64,000 nt of DNA from Nocardia mikamii NBRC 108933 (GCF_001613505.1 NZ_BDCM01000014.1:248001-312000); one strand, 5' to 3'; positions 17,473 to 27,124 are shown, numbered from the stretch's first letter. Program-made: numbers and translations. The notes: generated by a model from the sequence alone, not told the origin.

Positions 17473-17666
17473 AACCGGTCCTCGCGGGCCGGCGAGAGGG
17501 AACCCGGTGAGAATCCGGGACTGTCCCGCAGCGGTGAACAGGAACGACCGCCGTCATGAGCACTGGATCCATTCCGGGAAGCGACGGCCAGTAGGCGACA
17601 TCCGGGGCCCCTCTCCGGACGGTCCGCACGACCGATGCCTGTGAGTCCGAAGACCTGCCGGTTGTG
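17473..17666 (+). ncRNA. cobalamin riboswitch upstream of metE
   Basis: The leader carries the conserved cobalamin-riboswitch landmarks in order: GGGAA followed by CCGGTGAGAATCC (17498-17515), CTGTCCCGCAGCGGTGA (17521-17537, the B12-box region) and the 3' element GCCTGTGAGTCCGAAGACC (17637-17655). It lies about 150 bases before the metE GTG. In the known logic adenosylcobalamin binding shuts off the B12-independent methionine synthase. The ends given are approximate. Confidence 0.92.
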
Positions 17667-17812
17667 CCGGATACGCCGTATCCGGCGGCCACCGCCTCGT
17701 GGATCGGGCGGGCGGACCCGCGGCACACCGGAATACCCCGGTGCGGCAGTGTTTTTCGGGGCTTCGTCCGTCGTGCGGCGGTGACCTGTGGCTTCCACTC
17801 CTGGAGAACACC

Positions 17813-20083
17813 GTGACTGTCACAACGCATACTCGTTTCACCGCAACGGTTCTGGGCCTGCCGCGCATCGGGCCGCGGCGCGAACTCAAACGTGCCGTCG
17901 AAAGTTATTGGGCCGGCCGGATCGACGCCGCCGAACTGCGGGCCGTCGCCCGGCGGCTGCGTGCGCAGGGCTGGACCGCGGCGCGCGAGGCCGGCCTCGA
18001 CGCGGTACCGGTGGGCACCTTCTCGTTCTACGACCAGATGCTCGATACCGCGGTCATGCTGGGCGCGCTGCCGCCTCGAGTCGCCGGCATCGCCGATCCG
18101 CTGGACCGCTATTTCGCCGCCGCGCGCGGCGCCGAGGGCGTCGAACCACTGGAGATGACCAAATGGTTCGACACCAACTACCACTATCTGGTGCCGGAAA
18201 TCGGCCCGGACACCCGGTTCGCCCTCGATCCGTCGGCACTGCTCGGCCAGCTGCGCGAGGCGCGTGAGCTGGGCATCGCCGCCCGCCCGGTGGTGATCGG
18301 CCCGCTGACCTTCCTGGCCCTGTCCAAAGGTGTCGACGGCGTCGCGCCGATGGACCGGCTGGCCGAGCTGATCCCGCTGTACCGGGACCTGCTGGCCCGG
18401 CTGGCCGACGCGGGCGCCGCCTGGGTCCAGATCGACGAACCCGTGCTGGTGCGCGACCTCTCCGAGGCGGAAATGGGCACCGTCGGCACCACCTACGCCG
18501 CGTTGACCGACGGGGACCGGCGGCCGAGCATCCTGGTGGCCACCTACTTCGGCTCCCCGGGCCCGGCGCTGAGCGTGCTGGCCGCCACCCCCGTCGAGGG
18601 AGTGGCACTCGACTTCCGGTCCGGCACAACCATTTCCGAGGTCGCTGCCGTCCCCGCCCTGGCGGACAAACTGGTGGTGGCCGGCGTGGTGGACGGCCGC
18701 AACATCTGGCGCACGGACCTGGAAGCGGCGCTGAGCGAGCTGGCCACCCTGCTGGGTTCGGTCGGCGCGCTGGCGGTGTCGACCTCGAGTTCACTGCTGC
18801 ATGTGCCGTATTCGCTGGACGCGGAGCCCGGTCTGGATCCGGTGTTGCGGTCGTGGCTGGCTTTCGGCGCCGAGAAGATCGAGGAGGTGCGGGTCCTGGC
18901 GCACGCGGTCGGCGCGGGCCCCGAGGCGGTCGCCGCGGAGCTCGACGCATCGCGCGCCGCGATCGAGAGCCGTCGCTGCGATTCGCGTCTGCACAACGAG
19001 GCGGTGCGGGCCCGGCTCGCCGGCCTCGGTGAGGATCAGGCGCGGCGGGCGCCGGCGCAGCGCCGCCGCGAGCTGCAGCGCGCACAGCTGCGCCTGCCGC
19101 TGCTGCCGACGACCACGATCGGCTCCTATCCGCAGACCACCGCGATCCGCACCGCCCGAGCGGACCTGCGCGCCGGCACGATCGACGACGCGCAATATCG
19201 CGAGCGGATGCGCGCCGAGATCGCGGATGTGATTGCGCTACAGGAGAATCTGGGGCTCGACGTCCTCGTGCACGGCGAACCCGAGCGCAACGACATGGTT
19301 CAGTACTTCGCCGAACAGCTCGACGGATTCGCCGCCACCGACAACGGCTGGGTGCAGTCCTACGGCACCCGCTGCGTGCGCCCGCCGATCCTCTACGGCG
19401 ACGTCGTGCGCACCGCGCCGATGACCGTCGAGTGGAGCACCTACGCCCAATCGCTGACCGGCAAGCCGGTCAAGGGCATGCTGACCGGCCCGGTCACGAT
19501 TCTGGCCTGGTCGTTCGTGCGCGACGATCAGCCGCTCGCCGACACCGCGCGGCAGGTGGCGCTGGCCATTCGCGACGAGACGGTGGATCTGGAGGCCGCC
19601 GGCATCCGCATCGTCCAGGTCGACGAACCCGCGCTGCGGGAGCTGCTGCCCCTGCGCCGCGATGATCAGCGCCAGTACCTGGACTGGGCCGTGGGCGCGT
19701 TCCGCCTGGCCACCGCCGGGGTCCGCGACGACACCCAGATCCACACCCATCTGTGCTACTCCGAATTCGGCGAGATCATCGGCGCCATCGCGGCATTGGA
19801 TGCCGATGTCACGTCGGTGGAGGCGGCGCGCTCGCATATGGAGATCCTCGACGATCTCACCACCGCCGGATACGCGCTCGGCATCGGGCCCGGCGTCTAC
19901 GACATCCACTCGCCGCGGGTGCCGAGCGTGAGCGAGATCGAGAACTCGCTGCGTGAAGCGATGAAAGCCGTTCCGGCGGAGCGGCTGTGGGTGAATCCGG
20001 ACTGCGGGCTCAAGACCCGCGGCCGCGCCGAGGTGGAGGCGTCGCTGCGCAATATGGTCGAGGCGGCCGCCCTGGTGCGCTGA
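17813..20083 (+). CDS. metE: cobalamin-independent methionine synthase
   Basis: A 756-residue MetE. The N-terminal domain starts TATVLGLPRIGPRRELKRAVESYW. The catalytic C-terminal barrel begins at LPLLPTTTIGSYPQT and includes DVLVHGEPERNDMVQYF, the HTHLCYSEF zinc ligands (His, Cys) and WVNPDCGLKTR with the last zinc Cys. It transfers a methyl group from 5-methyltetrahydrofolate polyglutamate to homocysteine. The GTG start has GGAG nearby. The upstream riboswitch implies repression by vitamin B12. Confidence 0.97.
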   Translation: MTVTTHTRFTATVLGLPRIGPRRELKRAVESYWAGRIDAAELRAVARRLRAQGWTAAREAGLDAVPVGTFSFYDQMLDTAVMLGALPPRVAGIADPLDRYFAAARGAEGVEPLEMTKWFDTNYHYLVPEIGPDTRFALDPSALLGQLREARELGIAARPVVIGPLTFLALSKGVDGVAPMDRLAELIPLYRDLLARLADAGAAWVQIDEPVLVRDLSEAEMGTVGTTYAALTDGDRRPSILVATYFGSPGPALSVLAATPVEGVALDFRSGTTISEVAAVPALADKLVVAGVVDGRNIWRTDLEAALSELATLLGSVGALAVSTSSSLLHVPYSLDAEPGLDPVLRSWLAFGAEKIEEVRVLAHAVGAGPEAVAAELDASRAAIESRRCDSRLHNEAVRARLAGLGEDQARRAPAQRRRELQRAQLRLPLLPTTTIGSYPQTTAIRTARADLRAGTIDDAQYRERMRAEIADVIALQENLGLDVLVHGEPERNDMVQYFAEQLDGFAATDNGWVQSYGTRCVRPPILYGDVVRTAPMTVEWSTYAQSLTGKPVKGMLTGPVTILAWSFVRDDQPLADTARQVALAIRDETVDLEAAGIRIVQVDEPALRELLPLRRDDQRQYLDWAVGAFRLATAGVRDDTQIHTHLCYSEFGEIIGAIAALDADVTSVEAARSHMEILDDLTTAGYALGIGPGVYDIHSPRVPSVSEIENSLREAMKAVPAERLWVNPDCGLKTRGRAEVEASLRNMVEAAALVR

Positions 20084-20090
20084 TGCCGTT

Positions 20091-20126
20091 CGGTCGGCGA
20101 CTCGCCCGGACGCGGGTCGCCGACCG
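20091..20126 (+). terminator. hairpin terminator after metE
   Basis: Perfect 11-bp inverted repeat, CGGTCGGCGAC (20091-20101) with GTCGCCGACCG (20116-20126), beginning eight bases after the metE stop. No T tract follows, as is common in actinobacteria. Confidence 0.65.
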
Positions 20127-20291
20127 GTCAGGCTGTCGGAAATCTGTCTCCGGCGCGCACCAGCAGGCTTTCCGGCAACCTTTTCCACCCGGTAGTTCAC
20201 CACCTCCGAGCAGCACTTCCGCTATCGCCCACCCACTGGATCCGTCCCCATACTTCGCACGCTACGCATCACCGAAGTTGATCAAAACCGC

Positions 20292-20345
20292 TTGCAACAG
20301 CAGATTTTTGTACGCGCCGACTCGCGAAATTGCAATGATTGCGAA
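20292..20345 (+). promoter_or_regulatory. TTGCAA boxes before the RamB/PrpR-like gene
   Basis: TTGCAA occurs at 20292-20297 and 20330-20335, and TTGCGAA follows at 20339-20345, just ahead of the regulator start. Mycobacterial RamB and PrpR bind TTTGCAAA-type sites, so these are candidate autoregulatory operators. Confidence 0.45.
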
Positions 20346-20368
20346 GATGTGAAGGTAGCATCTGCGGC

Positions 20369-21790
20369 GTGCGCAAGATGTATGCGGGTGCCCGGTTACG
20401 GCGGTTGCGCGAAGAACGACGGATGACCCAGGCCGCCCTGGCCAAGTCGTTGGAGCTTTCGCCCAGCTATCTCAATCAGCTCGAACGCGACCAGCGGCCC
20501 CTGACGATTCCCGTTCTCCTGAAGCTCAATTCGACCTTCGATCTGGATGTGCAATTCTTCGCCGCCGACTCCGACGCACGCCTGGTGTCGGACCTGCACG
20601 AGGTGCTGGTGGAGGCGGCCGGCGGTACCGCCCCGCCGGCCGCGGAGGTCGAAGATCTCGCCACCCGGCTGCCGGAGGTCGCCAAGACCATCGTCGCGAT
20701 GCATCGCCGTCTGCGCGCCACGACCGATCAGCTCGATCTGTTGTCGTCGAAGGTCGCCGCCCCCGCCGGGGCGCCCGGCGTCCCGATGCCCTACGAGGAT
20801 GTGCGTGACTTCTTCTACGACCATCACAACCACATCCCTCAACTGGATCTGGCCGCCGAACGACTGTTCGACGAATGCGGGCTGACCATCGGATCGATCG
20901 ATCGCCAACTGGCCCGCGTGGCCGAGGAGCGAGCCGGAGTCACCGTTCTGGTCCGCGGCGACGGCGCCGATCCCGCCGTTCCGAAGCGGCGCTACGACCC
21001 CGAGACCCGCACCCTCATCCTCGCGCGCCGGCTGCGCCCCGGTCAGCGCGCATTCCAGATCGCCACCACGCTCGCCTTCCTGCTGCACGGCGATCTGCTC
21101 GACGAGGTCCTCGACGCGACCCCGTCGCTGGTCGGTGAATCGCGGGCCCTGGCCCGGGTCGGCCTGGCCAACTATTTCGCGGGCGCGGTGGTGCTGCCGT
21201 ACGGGAGGTTCCTGCGGTCGGCCGAGGAACTGTCCTACGACATCGACCTGCTCTCCCTGCGTTTCGAGGTCGGCTTCGAAACGGTCTGTCACCGGCTGAG
21301 CACCCTGCAGCGGCAGGGGCAGCGCGGAGTGCCGTTCTTCTTCGTCCGCACCGACCGCGCGGGGAATATCTCGAAACGCCAGTCCGCCACCGCCTTTCAC
21401 TTCTCCCGGGTGGGCGGCAGCTGTCCGCTGTGGGTGGTGCACGAGGCGTTCTCCCATCCCGGCCGGATCCTCACGCAGGTCGCGGCCATGCCGGACGGTC
21501 GCCGCTATCTGTGGATCGCGCGCACGACCTATCCCAGTCCGCACGGATTCGGCACCGCCACCAAGGAATTCGCGGTCGGGCTGGGCTGCGATATCGAATA
21601 CGCCGATCGACTGGTGTATTCGCAAGGCCTGCAGCTCGACGAGCCGGCCGCGGCAGTGCCGATCGGCGCCGGATGCAAGGTGTGCGAGCGGCCCGCCTGC
21701 CCGCAGCGCGCGTTCCCGCAGATCGGCCGCCCGCTGGCGGTCACCGAGAACTCCAGCGTCGATCTGCCGTACCCGCCCGCGGTCCGCTGA
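20369..21790 (+). CDS. RamB/PrpR-type XRE regulator of short-chain acyl metabolism
   Basis: A 473-residue protein. The N-terminal XRE helix-turn-helix (GARLRRLREERRMTQAALAK to LSPSYLNQLERDQRPLT) is followed by an IrrE-like M78 metallopeptidase-like middle (LDLAAERLFDECG) and a C-terminal DUF2083 domain with the cysteine cluster GCKVCERPACPQRAFPQ, which holds an iron-sulfur cluster in M. tuberculosis PrpR. Relatives control glyoxylate and methylcitrate cycle genes. The GTG at 20369 makes the N-terminus (VRKMYAGARLR) align with RamB; ATG 20378 is possible. No prp or ace genes are in view. Confidence 0.85.
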   Translation: MRKMYAGARLRRLREERRMTQAALAKSLELSPSYLNQLERDQRPLTIPVLLKLNSTFDLDVQFFAADSDARLVSDLHEVLVEAAGGTAPPAAEVEDLATRLPEVAKTIVAMHRRLRATTDQLDLLSSKVAAPAGAPGVPMPYEDVRDFFYDHHNHIPQLDLAAERLFDECGLTIGSIDRQLARVAEERAGVTVLVRGDGADPAVPKRRYDPETRTLILARRLRPGQRAFQIATTLAFLLHGDLLDEVLDATPSLVGESRALARVGLANYFAGAVVLPYGRFLRSAEELSYDIDLLSLRFEVGFETVCHRLSTLQRQGQRGVPFFFVRTDRAGNISKRQSATAFHFSRVGGSCPLWVVHEAFSHPGRILTQVAAMPDGRRYLWIARTTYPSPHGFGTATKEFAVGLGCDIEYADRLVYSQGLQLDEPAAAVPIGAGCKVCERPACPQRAFPQIGRPLAVTENSSVDLPYPPAVR

Positions 21791-24082
21791 TCAGGACTTC
21801 GCCAGATATTCCAGCCGCTCGGAATCGACGGCGGCATGCATCATATTCGCCAATCCCGGATGGTCGGTCAGCCCCGGATCGGCGTCGACGACCTCCCGCG
21901 CCAGCACCTGGGCGGTGGTGATGACGTCGAGATCGTCGAGCAAGGAGAGCAGTTTCAGGCTGCGCGCGGTACCCGACTGCGCCGAACCCAGCACATCGCC
22001 CTCCCGGCGCTGCCGCAGATCGAGCACCGACAGTTCGAAACCGTCGAGCGTGCCGGCCACCGCCTCCAGCCGTGCCATGGCCGTACCCATCGGCGAGGTT
22101 TCGGTGATGAGCAGGCACAGACCGGGATGCTTGCCGCGGCCCACGCGGCCGCGCAGCTGATGCAGCTGGCTGACGCCGAACCGGTCGGCGTCCACGATGA
22201 CCATGACGGTCGCGTTGGGCACATCGACGCCGACCTCGACGACGGTGGTGCAGACCAGCACATCGATATCGCCGTCGTTGAACGAGCGCATCACGCGATC
22301 CTTGTCGTCGGCCGGCAGCCGGCCGTGCAACAGTCCGAGACGCAGATCCGCCAGCGGCCCGGTGCGCAGCGTCTCGAAGACGTCGACCGCGGCGTGGGTG
22401 GTCGGCGCCTCGCCCGTGTCGTCGCCGGTTTGTGCGCGGCCCTTACCTTTCGACTTGGCGCCCTTCTTGGGTGCGCCGTCGTCCTCCTCGTCGCCGATGC
22501 GCGAGCACACCACATAGGCCTGCCGGCCCGCCGCCACCTCTTCCCGGATCCGCTCCCAGGCGCGCTCGACCCATGCCGGTTTCATTCGGGCCGGCACCAC
22601 CCGGGTGGTGATGGGTGAGCGGCCGCGCGGCAGTTCGGTCAGGGTGGAGGTTTCCAGATCGCCGAGGGTGGTCATCGCGATGGTGCGCGGAATCGGCGTC
22701 GCGGTCATCACCAGCAGATGCGGGGTGATGCCGTCTTTCGCCTTGGCGCGCAACGCGTCTCGCTGCTCCACGCCGAAGCGGTGCTGTTCGTCGACGATCA
22801 CCATGCCCAGATCGAAGAATTCGACCGCGTCCTGGATCAGCGCGTGCGTGCCGATCACGATGCCGGCCGTCCCGGTCACCACGTCCAGCAGTGCCGCCTT
22901 CTTCGCACTCGCCGACATCGAACCGGTCAGCAGCACTACCTTGGTGGCATGGTCGGCGGCGCCCAGTTCACCCGCGTCACCGAGATCGCCGAGCATCGAC
23001 CGCAGCGACCGATAATGCTGGGCGGCAAGGACTTCCGTCGGCGCCAGCAGGGCACACTGCAGTCCGGCGTCGACCACCTGCAACATCGCGTGCAGGGCGA
23101 CGATGGTCTTACCGGAACCGACCTCCCCCTGCAACAACCGGTGCATCGGATGCGGTCGCGACAGGTCTGCGGAGATCTCGGCGATCACCTTGTTCTGGCC
23201 GGCGGTCAACTCGAACGGCAGGCGCTGTTCGAATTCGGCGGCGATACCGTCGGAGCGCGGCGGGCACGGCCGGGCGGTGCGCCCGGCGGCGTCGTGGCGG
23301 CGCTGGGCCAGAACCAGCTGCAGCGCCAGCGCCTCGTCGAAGCGCAGCCGCCGGCGTGCCTGGTCGATATCGGATTTGCGTTCGGGCAGGTGGATCAGCC
23401 GCAGCGCGTCCGAGACGGGAAGCAGTTCGTGGTCTTGGCGAAGGTCCTGCGGCAGCGGATCATCGATCGGGTCCAGTTGGTCGAGCACCTGCCGCACACA
23501 CGCCAGAATGTCCCAGCTCTGCACCTTCGCCGTCGCCGGATACACCGGGATGTACTCCCGTTCGAAGAACGAGATATCCACGCCCTCAGCGCCTTTCGCG
23601 CTCTCCGCCAGACCGCGGAGGGCGCCGCCGCCACGCACGGAGGTGAGACTGTCCACCGATTCGGCTGTTTCGGGCAGGATCAGATACGACGGATGCGACA
23701 GATTCCAGCGGTCCGGCCGCCACCAGTGCACGGTCCCCGACATCATGGCTCGAACACCCTGTTTGACAAGGTAATTCACCTTGTCGCCGTTGAAGAAGGT
23801 GATCTCCACCGGTTTCGCGGAGCCGGTGTCGAGTTCCACCTTGAGCAGTTTGCCGCGACGCTGGCGCATCGGCCGCAGTTCGGTCTTGCTCACCCGGCCC
23901 ACCACCGTGATGTGGGCGCCCTCCTCGGGGGCCTCCTCGGTGAGCGGCTGGCCCTGAGTGGCGTAACGCAGCGGATAGTGCCGCAAGAGATCCTCGACGA
24001 TATGCATATCGAAGGCGTCGGCCAGCGGTTCGGCCGCCTTCACCCCCAGCACGTGATCGAGCCGGTCGCTCAGTGTCGCCAT
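21791..24082 (-). CDS. recG: ATP-dependent DNA helicase RecG
   Basis: A 763-residue RecG. It has the N-terminal wedge/OB domain (HITVVGRVSKTELRPMRQRRG), Walker A LLQGEVGSGKTIVALHA, the DEQH box VIVDEQHRFGV, motif III TATPIPRTIAM, and C-terminal VATTVVEVGVD-like and LRGRVGRG (motif VI) segments. It remodels stalled replication forks and Holliday junctions. An Ala/Gly/Lys-rich insert (DGAPKKGAKSKGKGRAQTG) lies in the helicase-C domain. The start directly abuts the stop of the DAK2 gene, so they form one operon, as in mycobacteria. Confidence 0.96.
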   Translation of the reverse strand: MATLSDRLDHVLGVKAAEPLADAFDMHIVEDLLRHYPLRYATQGQPLTEEAPEEGAHITVVGRVSKTELRPMRQRRGKLLKVELDTGSAKPVEITFFNGDKVNYLVKQGVRAMMSGTVHWWRPDRWNLSHPSYLILPETAESVDSLTSVRGGGALRGLAESAKGAEGVDISFFEREYIPVYPATAKVQSWDILACVRQVLDQLDPIDDPLPQDLRQDHELLPVSDALRLIHLPERKSDIDQARRRLRFDEALALQLVLAQRRHDAAGRTARPCPPRSDGIAAEFEQRLPFELTAGQNKVIAEISADLSRPHPMHRLLQGEVGSGKTIVALHAMLQVVDAGLQCALLAPTEVLAAQHYRSLRSMLGDLGDAGELGAADHATKVVLLTGSMSASAKKAALLDVVTGTAGIVIGTHALIQDAVEFFDLGMVIVDEQHRFGVEQRDALRAKAKDGITPHLLVMTATPIPRTIAMTTLGDLETSTLTELPRGRSPITTRVVPARMKPAWVERAWERIREEVAAGRQAYVVCSRIGDEEDDGAPKKGAKSKGKGRAQTGDDTGEAPTTHAAVDVFETLRTGPLADLRLGLLHGRLPADDKDRVMRSFNDGDIDVLVCTTVVEVGVDVPNATVMVIVDADRFGVSQLHQLRGRVGRGKHPGLCLLITETSPMGTAMARLEAVAGTLDGFELSVLDLRQRREGDVLGSAQSGTARSLKLLSLLDDLDVITTAQVLAREVVDADPGLTDHPGLANMMHAAVDSERLEYLAKS

Positions 24083-25963
24083 CTACTCCACCCCGATCTG
24101 GACCAGGTCCACGGCCTGACCGCCGTCGTAGGTGACGACCTCCACGCCGGGAAATTCCGTGGTGATGTGTGCGGTGAGCTCGTCCGCCAACCCGGCCGGC
24201 GCCTGCGCGCCGAGCAGCAGCGTCACCAGTTCCCCGCCCAGGCCGAGCATGCGATCGAGCAGGGTGCGGGCGGCCAGGCGCAGGTCCGGATCGATGACGA
24301 CCACGTCATGGCCCACGAGGCCGAGCCCGTCGCCCTGCTCGCACGTGCCGACGATGGTCAGCGCGCGTTCGGCGGCGACGCGGACCGCACCCCACCGGGT
24401 ACTGGCGGCCGACTGGGACATCGTCAGCGCGTCGTCGACGGCCAGGCTGCCGCTGTCGTGCAGGGCGAGCGCCGCCAGCCCCTGCACCATGGAGCCGCTG
24501 GGCAGCATCATCACCTCACGCCACCCGTCCCGGGCGGCCATGCCGATCGCCACCAGCTCCGGCGCCGGCAACGCCCCGTTGGGCAGCACCAGCACTTCCC
24601 GCTGCGGCATCGCGCGAATGGCGGCGAGCAGTCGATCGGCGGTCACCGCGCCGGTGAGCACGACCGCACCGGCATCCTCGAACAACCGCACCGCCCCCGC
24701 GCCGGTGGCGATCGCGAGAATGCCTCGATCGGACTGTCCTTGCGCGGCAACGGAAGTACCGAACAAACCCTCGATCCGGATATTGCCCAGGGCTCCGGCG
24801 GCCAGACCCGCCTCCACCGCGGCGCCGGCATCGGCGCAATGCACGTGCGCCGACCAGCTGCCCTCGCCGTCGCCGACCACGACCACCGAATCCCCCAGCG
24901 CGGCAAGGGCATCACGCAGCCGGTCGATCCGCACCGGATCGGTCTCGACGATCCGGAACATGACCTCGTAGTGGGGCACGCTCGCCCGGTCGCGCCGGCC
25001 GGATTCCTTCCCGGCACGCCGCACGGCCTCCGTGCCGGACGCGCGCCGCGGCGACATCACCGGCAGCACAGCATCTTTCGAACCGTTCTGTGCACTCACG
25101 ATGTGCGCGTAATCGGAATTCCCCCGCGGTACGGCGCGACTCGTCACGGGGCCGTCGCCCGCGATCACTTCCACCGGGGCGTTCCCCGGCCGCCCCGAAG
25201 GCGAATCCGCATGCACCGCGGTGTCGTTCGCATGCACGTCCGGCGGATCCGCATCGCCGGCAGCGTGACGCGCCGGTCCGGCCGCCGTCCGCGCGGGACC
25301 CGAAGCCGTCACCCGGTAGACCGGACGCGCGGGCGCGCTCCCGGTGCACACCTCCACCAGGGCGTCCAGCAGTACCAGCAGCCCGCGCGCCCCGGCATCG
25401 ACCACACCGGCCGCACGCAGCACGACCAGTTGTGACGGTGTCTCCCCCAGTGCCTTCACCGCGCCGTCGGCGGCGGCGACGGCCACCGCGGCCACCGTCT
25501 CCTCCGCGCAGTCCTCGGCTCGGTCCGCGGCCGCTTCCAGCACGGTGAGCATGGTGCCCTCGACCGGCTCGCTCAGCGATTCCCGGACCAGGACCGCCGC
25601 CCGGCGCAACGCGGTGCGCAGCGTGGCCGCGGTGAGGTCGTCGCGATCGGCCGATTCGGCCAGCCCCCGCAGCACCTGCGACAGGATGATCCCCGAATTA
25701 CCGCACGCCGCGGCGGTCGCGGCCCGGGCCATGGCGCCGAGCGGATCGGCGGCGGCGCCGGGCGGGCCGGCGGCGCCGTGCTCGTGTGTCGCCGCGAGTG
25801 CGGCGCGCATGGTGATGAGCAGATTGGTTCCGGTGTCGGAATCGGCCACCGGGAAGACGTTCAGCGCGTTGATCTCCTCGCGGTGCGCGAGCAGACGTTC
25901 CACACACAGCGCACCCCACTGCCGCAGTGCGGCCGCATCGAGCCTCTCCCGGACCCCGCGCAC
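24083..25963 (-). CDS. DAK2-domain FakA-like protein
   Basis: A 626-residue protein. The N-terminal DAK2 kinase-like domain (LDAAALRQWGALCVERLLAHREEINALNVFPVADSDTGTNLLITM; also GNSGIILSQVLRGLAE) precedes a proline/alanine/histidine-rich linker of about 110 residues (about 220-330) and a C-terminal DegV-like/YloV domain (HYEVMFRI to VEVVTYDGGQ). In Firmicutes FakA phosphorylates fatty acids held by FakB. No FakB is nearby, so the substrate is unproven. The GTG at 25963 has GGAAGGA upstream. TAG is immediately followed by the recG ATG. Confidence 0.83.
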   Translation of the reverse strand: MRGVRERLDAAALRQWGALCVERLLAHREEINALNVFPVADSDTGTNLLITMRAALAATHEHGAAGPPGAAADPLGAMARAATAAACGNSGIILSQVLRGLAESADRDDLTAATLRTALRRAAVLVRESLSEPVEGTMLTVLEAAADRAEDCAEETVAAVAVAAADGAVKALGETPSQLVVLRAAGVVDAGARGLLVLLDALVEVCTGSAPARPVYRVTASGPARTAAGPARHAAGDADPPDVHANDTAVHADSPSGRPGNAPVEVIAGDGPVTSRAVPRGNSDYAHIVSAQNGSKDAVLPVMSPRRASGTEAVRRAGKESGRRDRASVPHYEVMFRIVETDPVRIDRLRDALAALGDSVVVVGDGEGSWSAHVHCADAGAAVEAGLAAGALGNIRIEGLFGTSVAAQGQSDRGILAIATGAGAVRLFEDAGAVVLTGAVTADRLLAAIRAMPQREVLVLPNGALPAPELVAIGMAARDGWREVMMLPSGSMVQGLAALALHDSGSLAVDDALTMSQSAASTRWGAVRVAAERALTIVGTCEQGDGLGLVGHDVVVIDPDLRLAARTLLDRMLGLGGELVTLLLGAQAPAGLADELTAHITTEFPGVEVVTYDGGQAVDLVQIGVE

Positions 25964-26286
25964 GTCACCGTCCTTCCCGCCACCGCGATCACACCGTCGA
26001 ATCCGCCAGCCAGGGTAGTCGTCCGCACCGACACCCTCGACACGCGAAGCCGGGTAGGGACGCGGCTCCGGCGGCGGAGACGAGGCGGCCGCGCAGGGGT
26101 AGCCGAGGCGAGCCCCGGGGCGATTGGACATCGAATACGGCCGACCGCTACTCTTGCAGGGTTGCCTCACGCGGCCCCTGCCGGTTGCGTTCACCGGCGG
26201 TAGCGCCGGTAGGCATTGAGGATAAAGTTTCCGGACAGGCTGTCTCACCGACAGCGGTCCCCCATGACATGAAGGAGCTCGCGACT

Positions 26287-26478
26287 ATGGCTGCCGTCTG
26301 CGACGTCTGCGCCAAGGGCCCCGGCTTCGGTAAGTCGGTTTCGCACTCGCACCGGCGCACCAACCGTCGCTGGAACCCGAACATCCAGACCGTTCGTGCC
26401 CAGGTTGCCCCCGGCAACACCCGCCGCATGAACGTCTGCACCTCCTGCCTGAAGGCCGGAAAGGTTGTTCGCGGCTGA
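26287..26478 (+). CDS. rpmB: 50S ribosomal protein L28
   Basis: A 63-residue L28 starting MAAVCDVCAKGPGFGKSVSHS, with basic core HRRTNRRWNPNIQ and the second zinc pair CTSC near the C-terminus, so it is the zinc-binding form. AAGGAG precedes the ATG by nine bases. It is divergent from the DAK2-recG operon. Confidence 0.97.
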   Translation: MAAVCDVCAKGPGFGKSVSHSHRRTNRRWNPNIQTVRAQVAPGNTRRMNVCTSCLKAGKVVRG

Positions 26479-26496
26479 GCTGCGTAGACATCTTCG

Positions 26497-26530
26497 ACGC
26501 CCCGGCGCACCCACAGGGTGACCGGGGCGT
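26497..26530 (+). terminator. terminator after rpmB
   Basis: Nested hairpin: outer stem ACGCCCCGG / CCGGGGCGT (26497-26505, 26522-26530), inner stem CACCC / GGGTG. It begins 18 bases after the rpmB stop. Confidence 0.75.
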
Positions 26531-26569
26531 TGTCATGTGGTCACCCGGCCGGGCACGCGGGACGGCAGG

Positions 26570-27124
26570 ATGAACCCGCACCGCCCGCAGATCGTGACGG
26601 CGTCCACCGAATACGCCCGTGATCTCGCGATCTGCCATATCGAATCGTGGCGTGAGGCTTACCGCGGACTGGTGCCCGAGCACGTGCTCGCCGCCTTCGA
26701 CGTCGACCGCCGCGCCGGCCGGTGGGCCGCTCTCATCGACTCGATCGACGAGAGCGCGGCGGCCGATCGAACGGCGCACGCCATCGTGCTGGCCGTCGAC
26801 GACACCCGCGCCCCCGGCGACCGCGTCCTCGGATTCGCGCACGCCGGACCGCCTCGCGACGAACCGCGCGTCGCCGATCGGGAACTGTATGCGCTCTACG
26901 TCCGGGCCGACCGATACGGCACCGGCGTCGCACAGGAATTGCTGCGTGCGATTCTCCTCCCCGACACCGACACCGCGTTATGGGTGTTCGAGGAGAATCC
27001 ACGCGCCCGGAATTTCTATCGAAAGTTCGGATTCGCCGCCGACGAGGCCCGCCGAATCGAACCGTTCTCCCTGGCGAGCGAGATCCGGATGATCGCCCGC
27101 CGCCCGATTACTGGGCGCCGTTGA
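26570..27124 (+). CDS. GNAT-family N-acetyltransferase
   Basis: A 184-residue acetyltransferase. The N-terminal strand-helix (CHIESWREAYRGLVPEHVL) is typical of the RimI-like/toxin-tolerance GNAT group. The acetyl-CoA motif A region is LYALYVRADRYGTGVAQELLRA (expected R/QxxGxG/A here reads RYGTGV), and the C-terminal motif B is WVFEENPRARNFYRKFGF. The substrate is unknown. Its 3' end overlaps the convergent secreted-protein gene by 17 bases. Confidence 0.85.
   Translation: MNPHRPQIVTASTEYARDLAICHIESWREAYRGLVPEHVLAAFDVDRRAGRWAALIDSIDESAAADRTAHAIVLAVDDTRAPGDRVLGFAHAGPPRDEPRVADRELYALYVRADRYGTGVAQELLRAILLPDTDTALWVFEENPRARNFYRKFGFAADEARRIEPFSLASEIRMIARRPITGRR

Noticed and set aside
22718..25435. 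905-codon plus-strand frame
   Set aside because: Antisense to recG and the DAK2 gene; composition is typical of shadow frames.
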